Below, one piece after another: positions 1 through 5,379 of a stretch of DNA of 19,537 bases; the first letter of the stretch is position 1; each line of letters opens with the position of its first letter. The DNA lies in NCBI GenBank assembly GCA_964572885.1, contig CAZNFC010000009.1:1-19537 (forward strand). The letters run 5' to 3'. The notes below the pieces were generated by a model that was given only the letters and a program-made list of their open reading frames with translations, did no database searches and was not told where the DNA came from. This DNA comes from UBA10107 sp964572885. Its GTDB lineage: Archaea > Nanobdellota > Nanobdellia > Woesearchaeales > UBA10107. The position numbers were made by a program, and so were the translations under genes.

Positions 1-74
1 TTAACTCTTCTGCTTGCAACTCGTTTGAATCTGTCGTCTTTACCTTTGTCTTTATTTTTATGCTGAATTACCAT
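1..74 (-). CDS. Partial small basic protein (5' end only)
   Basis: The first 24 codons of a minus-strand gene run off the left edge of the window. The visible N-terminus is highly charged (MVIQHKNKDKGKDDRFKRVA, then SRRV). It resembles the start of small conserved archaeal proteins that open with an RFKR-A-x-RR segment, but that resemblance is from memory and the rest is missing. An in-frame ATG also exists 6 nt upstream (position 80). The ATG at 74 is preferred because a box A (about 96-104) lies 22-30 nt upstream of it, as expected for a leaderless archaeal mRNA. A perfect inverted repeat (74-94) sits between box and start. Confidence 0.5.
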   Translation of the reverse strand, partial: MVIQHKNKDKGKDDRFKRVASRRV

Positions 75-94
75 GTTCATACATAATATGAACA
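74..94. promoter_or_regulatory. 8-5-8 inverted repeat, putative operator
   Basis: TGTTCATA (74-81) and TATGAACA (87-94) are perfect inverted copies separated by CATAA. The repeat lies exactly between the box A at about 96-104 and the ATG of the minus-strand gene, where a bound protein would block initiation. The nearby ribbon-helix-helix protein is an obvious candidate binder, but this is inference. Confidence 0.55.
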
Positions 95-140
95 GATATA
101 TAAACATTTCTATTCTATATGATACATATTTAATATATAG

Positions 141-156
141 TGTAATATATATTACA
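141..156. repeat. 16-bp perfect palindrome
   Basis: TGTAATATATATTACA is a perfect 16-bp palindrome in the AT-rich gap between two divergent genes. Being built almost only of A and T, it could partly reflect base composition, but the flanking TGTAA/TTACA arms make it operator-like. Confidence 0.5.
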
Positions 157-227
157 TCTGTAGCAGAACTAATTAAACACTTTATTGGTCGTTTTTACGA
201 GTGAAAACCTGTTCTAATTTTTGGAAG

Positions 228-278
228 AGTTGCGGATTTGAGGTGTTTTTGCCTAATTTCACCCCATAATCCGCAACT
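228..278. repeat. Long imperfect hairpin upstream of RHH gene
   Basis: AGTTGCGGATT (228-238) pairs perfectly with AATCCGCAACT (268-278). Inside this 11-bp stem, one bulged base (267), two pairs, one mismatch and GGTG (242-245)/CACC (260-263) extend the stem. The loop is 14 nt (246-259). It lies just upstream of the box A of the RHH gene. It could be a double-stranded operator, a replication or mobilisation site, or part of an RNA; the sequence alone does not decide. Confidence 0.6.
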
Positions 279-324
279 TTCGAGTAAATGGGTTTTATAA
301 ATTAGAAAAACTAGTTAGTGGAAA

Positions 325-522
325 ATGTCAAAAACACGCTATGTTCAAGTAAGGGTCAATCAAGACCAGTTTGAAAGAATCAAAAATAACGCTTCTGCAA
401 AAGGCAAGAAAACACTGGCTGAATATGCAAGAGAATCTATGCTAGAAAAACCTTTAATTTTTGAAAGAAAATTTGAAGAGATGTATCAAGAAATAATGAA
501 GCTTTCAAAAAGACTAAAATAG
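325..522 (+). CDS. Ribbon-helix-helix DNA-binding protein (antitoxin/MobC-like)
   Basis: 65-aa basic protein with the pattern of a ribbon-helix-helix (MetJ/Arc) fold: an N-terminal beta strand with alternating residues (RYVQVRVN, about residues 5-12), then two helices (QFERIKNNASAKG and LAEYARESML). The C-terminal charged helix (about 47-64) may mediate oligomerisation. Such proteins are transcriptional autoregulators, antitoxins or plasmid mobilisation/partition accessory proteins. A box A (TTTTATAAATT, about 293-303) lies 22-31 nt before the ATG, so the mRNA is probably leaderless. No toxin gene follows; the next gene is convergent, 3 bp away. The hairpin at 228-278 and palindromes at 74-94 and 141-156 are possible targets. 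Confidence 0.7.
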   Translation: MSKTRYVQVRVNQDQFERIKNNASAKGKKTLAEYARESMLEKPLIFERKFEEMYQEIMKLSKRLK

Positions 523-525
523 TGG

Positions 526-1242
526 TTACTCAATCTTAGCTAACGATAATACTGTCTTCTGTTTGTATATTCCGTTTACAAGAACATAAGCACAAAATGC
601 AGTATTTCCATTTGAGAATAGGCAATTATCTTTCGAATCGCATGAAAATTCAGCAGTTACATTAAATTCGGGCGGTCTAGTTTTACCTATTGTCATGCCG
701 AGTCCATATGACATGCTAGATTGTGGTCTTATAGTTGATGGAATTATAACGCCTTGTGGTATGGTTTTAGAAAACTGACCATTAGTAAAATCATGACAGT
801 ACGCATCGCCACAATGCCAGACATAACTTACATGCCCTGCTCTGTCTCCAGAATTGTATATTGTTGTCGGGATATGAATTGTGCCATTCGATTCTGCGTT
901 ACAATCGCTAACAATAGTTAGATATGGTGCAAGGCTGATTAATTGTTGTTGTACTAATGCATGATTATCGTGATATTGAAGTGTAGAAAATATAACGGTG
1001 ACAAAGACGAGGAATAAAGTTACAATGACTAAATTTCTATTTTGCTGTATAAGTCCATAAGACATATATAAATCATAAAATCTATCTCTGACTCTTTGAT
1101 GGACATTTTTCTTGGGATTTTTATTTCTGTGTTTAGTCCATGCTTCATCCGCTTTTTTCAAATATTTATCAAATGAATTCATTTGTCTGTACCTTATTCT
1201 TGTTTGAGATTTGAAGATATTTAAGTAATCTCTGTTTCTCAT
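526..1242 (-). CDS. Single-pass membrane protein with Cys-rich ectodomain
   Basis: 238 aa, no family recognised. About 68 basic, soluble N-terminal residues come first, then one transmembrane helix (about 70-89, VIVTLFLVFVTVIF core), then an external domain of about 150 residues. The ectodomain has six cysteines (114, 144, 149, 201, 207, 217) that could form three disulfides, and sequons NGT (119) and NVT (194). The positive N-terminus predicts a cytoplasmic tail. The ATG at 1242 is used; an in-frame ATG 20 codons further in is an alternative. A weak box A lies at about 1276-1286, with an 8-bp inverted repeat (1243-1265) between it and the start. It is convergent with the RHH gene and may belong to the same accessory patch. 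Confidence 0.7.
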   Translation of the reverse strand: MRNRDYLNIFKSQTRIRYRQMNSFDKYLKKADEAWTKHRNKNPKKNVHQRVRDRFYDLYMSYGLIQQNRNLVIVTLFLVFVTVIFSTLQYHDNHALVQQQLISLAPYLTIVSDCNAESNGTIHIPTTIYNSGDRAGHVSYVWHCGDAYCHDFTNGQFSKTIPQGVIIPSTIRPQSSMSYGLGMTIGKTRPPEFNVTAEFSCDSKDNCLFSNGNTAFCAYVLVNGIYKQKTVLSLAKIE

Positions 1243-1273
1243 AAAACGAGTTCAAGTCTCGTTTTGCGGAGCA
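1243..1273 (+). other. tRNA 3'-end-like fragment / inverted repeat, possible att remnant
   Basis: AAAACGAG (1243-1250) and CTCGTTTT (1258-1265) form a perfect 8-bp inverted repeat around TTCAAGT. Read on the plus strand, ACGAG-TTCAAGT-CTCGT matches a tRNA T-arm (TTCRANY loop, G53-C61 pair). The next eight bases, TTTGCGG plus A, would fit the 3' acceptor strand and discriminator base. No 5' half of a tRNA is present nearby. It could be an integration-site remnant, an operator for the gene starting at 1242, or coincidence. Confidence 0.35.
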
Positions 1274-1307
1274 AGATTTATTAATACAAAGCCTGTAACC
1301 TCATTTA

Positions 1308-1346
1308 TCTCAAAGTTCAAATGCTGAAAAGCGTTATTCTTTGAGA
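1308..1346 (+). ncRNA. GAAA-tetraloop hairpin, possible structured RNA
   Basis: TCTCAAAG (1308-1315) pairs with CTTTGAGA (1339-1346). After a 4/3 internal loop, AATGCT (1320-1325) pairs with AGCGTT (1330-1335), closed by GAAA (1326-1329), a GNRA tetraloop on the plus strand. A box A-like ATTTATTAATA (about 1276-1286) lies roughly 25 nt upstream, so a plus-strand RNA could begin at this hairpin. Weaker 4-bp hairpins follow at 1359-1373, 1405-1420 and 1449-1460. Together they fill the 1266-1472 gap, which has no convincing gene. No known RNA family was recognised. Confidence 0.35.
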
Positions 1347-1472
1347 AAACAACAAAAAGTGCGAAATAAGCACCCTGAACAGATACCAAAGATAAACCAT
1401 AAAGAGCCGTTAGAAAGGCTGTAAATGCGTTTAAAGACCATATAAGCGATTCTCAAGAATAAGCATGAAAAG

Positions 1473-1546
1473 GGCGGACGCCGAGAGTTGAACTCGGTCC
1501 GAGAGCTCCACAGGCTCCCATGCTAAGCCGTTACACTACAACCGCC
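1473..1546 (-). tRNA. tRNA-His(GTG) with encoded G-1
   Basis: The minus strand folds as a class I tRNA. The T-arm is CCGAG-TTCAACT-CTCGG, the anticodon arm GGAGC-CTGTGGA-GCTCT gives anticodon GTG (His), and the D-loop contains GG. The extra 5' G (1546) opposite C73 (1473) is the G-1:C73 pair that HisRS requires, so it is encoded rather than added later. The acceptor stem has a T-T mismatch (5-68) and a T-G wobble (6-67). CCA is not encoded. The 3' end is followed by TTTT (minus strand), a likely terminator. The promoter box TTATAAAT lies about 24-31 nt upstream. Confidence 0.96.
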
Positions 1547-1568
1547 ATGAGAAACAGATTTAAAAGTT

Positions 1569-1580
1569 AATTTATAAGGT
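1569..1580 (-). promoter_or_regulatory. Box A promoter of tRNA-His
   Basis: The plus-strand bases AATTTATAAGG read TTATAAAT on the minus strand, 24-31 nt upstream of the tRNA 5' end. The box overlaps the stop-codon end of the neighbouring membrane protein gene, so that gene and the tRNA promoter share sequence. Confidence 0.6.
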
Positions 1581-2108
1581 TTGTGCAGAACGATAAGAAT
1601 GGAACCTGTCAATTACCCTTGTGATGAAGTAAGGCGCAATGAAAGCAACGACATAAATGACGGCAACAGCGATAGAATTATGTGCGAATGCTTCTCCGAA
1701 AAAGACGGTATCAAGGGCTGAAGTGATATTGATTACGATAAATATGTTGATTACAGCAAGAGCAGGGATAAATACGCTTGCGATCACATGATGTCTTGGA
1801 TCAACGTTCTCAATATCAGTCAAAAGTAAATTAAAGAAAAATCCAAAAGCAACTGCTAATAACGCCACTATCGAATATAATGTCAATACCTCTTTAACAG
1901 CCAATAAAAAAGGTATCAAAACGACTGAAACGACCATATTTGCAACTATTGAAACGATCAATGTCAGCCAATAAACCACAGGATTCATCTGTTTCTGGAA
2001 ATATATCTTTCCGGGATCCTCTTTTCCGTGCAAAATTGCAGAAGCTTTCAATATCTCGTCCTTAGACCATCCTTTCTCTGCAAGTCTTTGCTCTATAGGT
2101 TCCGGCAT
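1572..2108 (-). CDS. Predicted four-helix membrane protein
   Basis: 178 aa from the ATG at 2108. A soluble N-terminal segment of about 40 residues contains EQRLAEKGWSKDEILKA, resembling a short helical hairpin. Four hydrophobic segments follow (about 45-68, 75-97, 109-130 and 140-163), with a conserved-looking DPRHH in the loop before the third. The upstream TTG alternative (2120) is rejected because a box A (CTTTTTATAG, minus strand, about 2130-2140) lies 22-31 nt before the ATG, fitting a leaderless transcript. The family is unknown to me; it looks like a small archaeal integral membrane protein without visible catalytic or transport motifs. Confidence 0.75.
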   Translation of the reverse strand: MPEPIEQRLAEKGWSKDEILKASAILHGKEDPGKIYFQKQMNPVVYWLTLIVSIVANMVVSVVLIPFLLAVKEVLTLYSIVALLAVAFGFFFNLLLTDIENVDPRHHVIASVFIPALAVINIFIVINITSALDTVFFGEAFAHNSIAVAVIYVVAFIAPYFITRVIDRFHSYRSAQTL

Positions 2109-2140
2109 GATGAGAATCAAGCAATATAGCTATAAAAAGG

Positions 2141-2605
2141 TTACTGTTCTTTTGGAGTCACAAAATTTATTGCAAAGTCAACGAATGCTTTGGTCTTAAG
2201 ATAATAATCATGTATGACATCAATATTCAGCTCGACAATCTTTCCATCTTCCATTAATGCAGACATAGTCACATGTCTCCTGAATTCCTGTCTTCTTGTG
2301 AATTCCGCTTTTATTATCTTCCTCAATGACAGATAAAATTCAATGAAATTCTGGAAGTCCTGATTATCCTTGAAATAAACTTTCAAAACATCAATCTTCT
2401 TTGTTCTTGCCTGAGGAATCTCATCTATTTTCTTGATATCTTTCAAATAAATAGTGAGATAATCAAATGTAAAATCAAAACATGTTATCAGTCTTTCGAC
2501 GATATTTCTTATGACATCGACTGTCCTTGTATATTTCAGGCTGACAAAGATCATGTGGTCAGCTCTTTTAAGCTCATCGATTGCCTGCTCTAAGTGCTCA
2601 TTCAT
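2141..2605 (-). CDS. Helical protein of unknown function, paralog B
   Basis: 154 aa from the ATG at 2605. The open frame extends upstream, but the extra codons lie inside the preceding gene. It overlaps the upstream gene by 8 nt (ATGAATGA), implying translational coupling. It is predicted nearly all-helical and soluble. Residues 12-64 align co-linearly with residues 15-64 of the upstream gene product (A-D/N-x-x-x, S, Y, R, L-x-x-I, closing IP), and the C-terminal YYLKTKAF matches NYIKKAKEF. So the two proteins are probably diverged tandem paralogs and may form a heterodimer. An RRQEFRRH stretch (about 104-111) superficially resembles the R-x4-6-H motif of HEPN nucleases, but the paralog lacks it, so I make no nuclease claim. 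Confidence 0.75.
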   Translation of the reverse strand: MNEHLEQAIDELKRADHMIFVSLKYTRTVDVIRNIVERLITCFDFTFDYLTIYLKDIKKIDEIPQARTKKIDVLKVYFKDNQDFQNFIEFYLSLRKIIKAEFTRRQEFRRHVTMSALMEDGKIVELNIDVIHDYYLKTKAFVDFAINFVTPKEQ

Positions 2606-3068
2606 TCGGAATAACACCTTCGACTTTTGCATAGAACTCTTTTGCTTTTTTGATATAATTCTTGACATCCTGTTCTGATATCGTATTGATGCTGCTGAAC
2701 TGGTCAGCACATATCACATATTTTCTGTCTCTTGAGAATTCTATCGAAGCATTCTTATGCTCCTTTGAAAGATTCACTAATCTTTCGATCAACATCAGAT
2801 ATTCTTCAAATTTATATTTTTTGACCAGATTCTGCTTGAAGCAGTTTATCTTTGATTCGTTTGTATCGTGATATGGGGGTATTGTCTTATTTTGCCTCTC
2901 AAAATACAACAGCAAAGAAACGGTCGAGATGAATGATGAAAGTATATGATTTGATATTGAAAGCAGTGTTTTTGGCTCCCTGATCATCGGATAAGTTGTT
3001 GACAGAAGATAGTTTGCCATCTGTATATTTTTGACAGAACTTTGCTTAAGCTGCGAAAACATGCCCAT
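2598..3068 (-). CDS. Helical protein of unknown function, paralog A
   Basis: 156 aa, mostly helical with short charged loops and no signal peptide or clear transmembrane segment. It is homologous-looking to the next gene downstream (see paralog B), which starts 8 nt before this gene ends. ATGs at 3068 and 3062 are both in frame. A box A (ATATTTAAACG, about 3089-3099) lies 21-31 nt upstream of 3068, directly after the NAC stop codon, so the pair has its own leaderless promoter although it follows Sec61-beta and NAC in the same direction. The function is unknown; the position suggests a possible link to nascent-chain or RNA work, which is only inference. Confidence 0.75.
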   Translation of the reverse strand: MGMFSQLKQSSVKNIQMANYLLSTTYPMIREPKTLLSISNHILSSFISTVSLLLYFERQNKTIPPYHDTNESKINCFKQNLVKKYKFEEYLMLIERLVNLSKEHKNASIEFSRDRKYVICADQFSSINTISEQDVKNYIKKAKEFYAKVEGVIPNE

Positions 3069-3100
3069 TTAGATAGGTATGGAAGCTTAATATTTAAACG

Positions 3101-3430
3101 TTACTTCTTCTTTAGAAGGGTTATGGCTTCTGCAAGGTCTCCATTGGCATCTTCCAGGGCGGCCCTTGCAAACTCTAAAGAAACATTTGCCTGGTCAGCA
3201 ACCATCTCGACATCATCTTCGCTTATCTCTGCAGAAGCTTTCTCTTCATTGCCTACTACCTGATATGTCGTCTGCCCCATCATATTCACTTTAGAGACTT
3301 TAGGATCTTTTATTATGATGTCTCCTGTTGTTGTTCGGATGATGACTTCAGTTGCATCTATCTCTTCCTGATGGATTCCCATCTTCTTCATCATCTGCTG
3401 CATCTGTTTTGGATTCATTCCGGGTAACAT
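3101..3430 (-). CDS. nac: Nascent polypeptide-associated complex protein (aNAC)
   Basis: 109-aa archaeal NAC, which forms a homodimer at the ribosome and contacts emerging chains. The N-terminus MLPGMNPKQMQQMMKKMGI is the family signature. The NAC beta-barrel follows (about 20-65, with VIIRT, IIIKDPKVSKVNMMG and TYQVVG). A UBA domain closes the protein (about 72-109, ISEDDVEMVADQANVS and ALEDANGDLAEAI). The size is normal. A GTG at 3439 overlaps the Sec61-beta stop codon (GTGA), but the ATG at 3430 gives the family-typical N-terminus and is preferred. The gene follows Sec61-beta immediately, so the two are probably co-transcribed, joining chain capture and translocation. Confidence 0.96.
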   Translation of the reverse strand: MLPGMNPKQMQQMMKKMGIHQEEIDATEVIIRTTTGDIIIKDPKVSKVNMMGQTTYQVVGNEEKASAEISEDDVEMVADQANVSLEFARAALEDANGDLAEAITLLKKK

Positions 3431-3435
3431 TGATT

Positions 3436-3609
3436 TCACAACCCGAAAAATGAATTTCCGTATATATGAAGAACTATCTCAAGAATCACGACTAAGCCTA
3501 TGATGACCAAAACAACCTGAGGTTTCAGAGATATCTTTGACTTGAACTCATCGAAATATCTCATCAAGCCTGCGCCTGAACTCGGTAGATTTATTTTATC
3601 TTGTGCCAT
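3436..3609 (-). CDS. Preprotein translocase subunit Sec61-beta (SecG)
   Basis: A 57-aa gene found by reading the minus strand. The archaeal Sec61-beta signature is clear: the N-terminal LPSSGAGLMRYFDEF, a short amphipathic segment KSKISLKP, then a single C-terminal transmembrane helix (about 31-48, QVVLVIIGLVVILEIVL). It is the small tail-anchored subunit of the SecYE-beta protein-conducting channel. The length is typical for archaea. It starts only 16 nt after the RNase P RNA 3' end and its stop overlaps the GTG of the NAC frame. No separate promoter fits the 16-nt gap, so expression from the rnpB promoter or from inside rnpB is likely. Confidence 0.93.
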   Translation of the reverse strand: MAQDKINLPSSGAGLMRYFDEFKSKISLKPQVVLVIIGLVVILEIVLHIYGNSFFGL

Positions 3610-3624
3610 GAGTATAAAGTGGTC

Positions 3625-3899
3625 GGATGCAAATAAGCCGCCTTTTGTAGGAACCTATAGTGTTGTATGATACAACGATGCTCCTATTTAGCATTTAACT
3701 AAGCGTCCAAATGGACTTGCACCAACCAGGGCTCGCCGTTTCATCTGTCTTGTAAAAAACATCAGGTGTTTTACACCATCATCTTATTCTACACCAGTAT
3801 CGTTTCTGTGCGGTTGCCGTGAATTTCTCCACGTGCTTCTCAGCACTAGCCTTTTTAGGTGGGCGGACTTTCCTCGTTTCCGAAGCTAAATATGCATCC
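3625..3899 (-). ncRNA. rnpB: RNase P RNA (archaeal)
   Basis: The minus strand carries the diagnostic RNase P elements: GAGGAAAGTCC (plus-strand complement 3865-3875) near the 5' end, ACGGCAACCGCACAGAAACG in the middle, and GAAACGGCGAGCCCTGG further on. The ends pair as P1: GGATGCA at the 5' end with TGCATCC at the 3' end. The length of about 275 nt is normal for archaeal RNase P RNA. This RNA is the catalytic part of the enzyme that trims tRNA 5' leaders. A box A (CTTTATAAAT, minus strand, about 3925-3934) lies 26-35 nt upstream. The exact ends may differ by a few bases. Confidence 0.96.
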
Positions 3900-3924
3900 T
3901 ACCAAATATAAGATTAGAAAGGTG

Positions 3925-3934
3925 ATTTATAAAG
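3925..3934 (-). promoter_or_regulatory. Box A promoter of rnpB
   Basis: CTTTATAAAT on the minus strand, 26-35 nt upstream of the predicted RNase P RNA 5' end. It may also drive Sec61-beta and NAC by read-through. Confidence 0.7.
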
Positions 3935-3985
3935 CTTATGCAATAGGAAAAGTTTAAGTAAACAACTCAAATCTGAGAATGGAAA

Positions 3986-4243
3986 ATGTCGCTAGGAGAT
4001 AAGTTAACAAATTGGGGAATAATCGCCGCAGGCGGTGTAATGACAGGATTAGGAGGATTACTACTTCTTAACGACGGAGAGAACGTTAATAAAACACTCA
4101 ATAACAGTGCAGCTTATCTTTTAATCGGCATCGGAAGTTTGACAACAGTGGGCGGTTTTGTTTTTAGATATTTTAGAAAAATAGAAGAATATGAGGAGAA
4201 AATGCAGAGAACACAAATGCAACAATCTAAGTATAAAAAATGA
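3986..4243 (+). CDS. Small two-helix membrane protein
   Basis: 85 aa with two hydrophobic glycine-rich segments (about 10-28, WGIIAAGGVMTGLGGLLLL, and 43-62, AAYLLIGIGSLTTVGGFVF) joined by a short polar loop, then a charged cytoplasmic-looking tail (KIEEYEEKMQRTQMQQ). The family is not recognised. A box A-like GTTTAAGTA (3952-3960) lies about 26 nt before the ATG, predicting a leaderless mRNA. A nearby ATG at 3979 is out of frame and stops quickly. Its stop codon directly abuts the stop of the convergent methyltransferase gene, with no base between. Confidence 0.7.
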   Translation: MSLGDKLTNWGIIAAGGVMTGLGGLLLLNDGENVNKTLNNSAAYLLIGIGSLTTVGGFVFRYFRKIEEYEEKMQRTQMQQSKYKK

Positions 4244-5344
4244 TTATTTAGTAAAAACAGCTATTTCCATTTCTTCCTGGCCATTCTTAAATTTGATTTC
4301 TTTTAATAACTTGACTCCTTTTGCAACTTTCTTGAAATAATCGAGATTCTTTCCCATGACTACGACTCTACCTTTCTTATTGAGAAGATATTTAATTTGA
4401 AAAAAGAAATCCTCATAAGTTTTCTTTAATAAATGTTCAGGAACATTTGAGCTCGGACATTGCATCTGAGTCACGATCTTATCGACTGATTCTTTTTTCT
4501 TGAACTTAAAGTCAATCCATTCTATATCCTGCCTTGTAAATTCGATTGATTTCTCGACCGAAGCAATCTTTGAGTTTTTTTGTGCTGCACGGACATCATT
4601 CATTGCTGGAGATGCCAGAACAATCCTTCCTTTTGACTTTCTAATCTCCTTATCCACTTTCTCAAAATTGAACTTCATAAACTTATTAAAAGCGAACTTT
4701 TGTTTCGAATAGAAATGAGGTGATTTTCTTGATAAAAACAAAGCAGCTTCTATCCCAATCTCCCCTGATAAGCAGAATGGATCAACTAGTACATCTTTAT
4801 CTTTTAAGCCAGCAATCCTCAGCAATGAATAAGCTATATTTGCATGAAAGGATTTTGGATTTGCAAAAACTCTGTAGTCTCTCTTGCTTAGATCAAATCC
4901 GGCATAATCTATTCCTATGTAAGCGTCATTATCAAAGCAGTAGATATAAACAATATAATCCGGATTGTCCATAGAAACTTTTATCTTTCCTTTGAACTGA
5001 TTGAATATGATTTCTCCAAGAGCCGGTTCAACTTCCTGAGAGCTTAACTCGACTTTGCCTTGTCTTGCAAACTTGACTCTGAAAGTCTTTCCTTTGGGGA
5101 TAATTTTTGTGAAATTGGTCTTCACTTCCTTCATATCATCCAATGAGCTTAATTTTATCTTCTCAAATAATGTACAGACTTTTATGAAAGACTGCCCTCT
5201 GTAGCACAAATATGCTAATTTTTCTTCAGAAGCTTCAAATAAGACAATGGATTTCTCTGTCCTCGCCTTTACTTTAATGAGATCTTCAACTTCCTGAGCT
5301 GAATATTCCTCGAGTCCAGGATTTGTGACTGCAAACGCCTTCAT
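4244..5344 (-). CDS. THUMP-domain RNA methyltransferase-like protein, motif IV degenerate
   Basis: 366 aa. It is built like the tRNA guanine-N2 methyltransferases Trm14/TrmN and Trm-G10: an N-terminal ferredoxin-like part (MKAFAVTNPGLEE), a THUMP domain (about 60-150), the KRDYRVF linker, and a Rossmann methyltransferase domain (about 165-366). SAM motif I is recognisable but altered (DPFCLSGEIGIEAAL, about 188-202, where DPxCGSGTxxIEAA is usual). The catalytic tetrapeptide (D/N)PPY expected after DKIVT (288-292) is replaced by QMQC. So RNA binding is likely retained, but N2-guanine methylation is doubtful: either an inactive homolog or a changed activity. Box A (TATTTTAAAAC, about 5363-5373) predicts a leaderless mRNA. 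Confidence 0.88.
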   Translation of the reverse strand: MKAFAVTNPGLEEYSAQEVEDLIKVKARTEKSIVLFEASEEKLAYLCYRGQSFIKVCTLFEKIKLSSLDDMKEVKTNFTKIIPKGKTFRVKFARQGKVELSSQEVEPALGEIIFNQFKGKIKVSMDNPDYIVYIYCFDNDAYIGIDYAGFDLSKRDYRVFANPKSFHANIAYSLLRIAGLKDKDVLVDPFCLSGEIGIEAALFLSRKSPHFYSKQKFAFNKFMKFNFEKVDKEIRKSKGRIVLASPAMNDVRAAQKNSKIASVEKSIEFTRQDIEWIDFKFKKKESVDKIVTQMQCPSSNVPEHLLKKTYEDFFFQIKYLLNKKGRVVVMGKNLDYFKKVAKGVKLLKEIKFKNGQEEMEIAVFTK

Positions 5345-5379
5345 GAAATTGAATCAGAAAACAAGTTTTAAAATACTTT

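Noticed and set aside
104..111. R-x-x-x-x-x-R-H in paralog B (its residues) read as a HEPN nuclease motif
   Set aside because: The paralog lacks it, the position is not the usual C-terminal helix context, and R/H combinations are common in basic helices. Coordinates given are residue numbers in the protein encoded at 2141-2605.
1415..1437. AGGCTGTAAATGCGTTTAAAGA-like segment resembling one at 8257-8280
   Set aside because: About 19 of 23 bases match, but in AT-rich DNA of this length a few such matches are expected by chance; no shared context.
1334..1441. Minus-strand reading frame of about 36 codons in the gap before tRNA-His
   Set aside because: Short, Cys/Phe-rich composition unlike neighbouring genes, no box A or ribosome binding site at the right spacing; the region is better explained by hairpin structure.
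2662..2871. Plus-strand reading frame inside the paralog A gene
   Set aside because: Antisense to a well-supported gene, with no promoter or family signature; a shadow frame.
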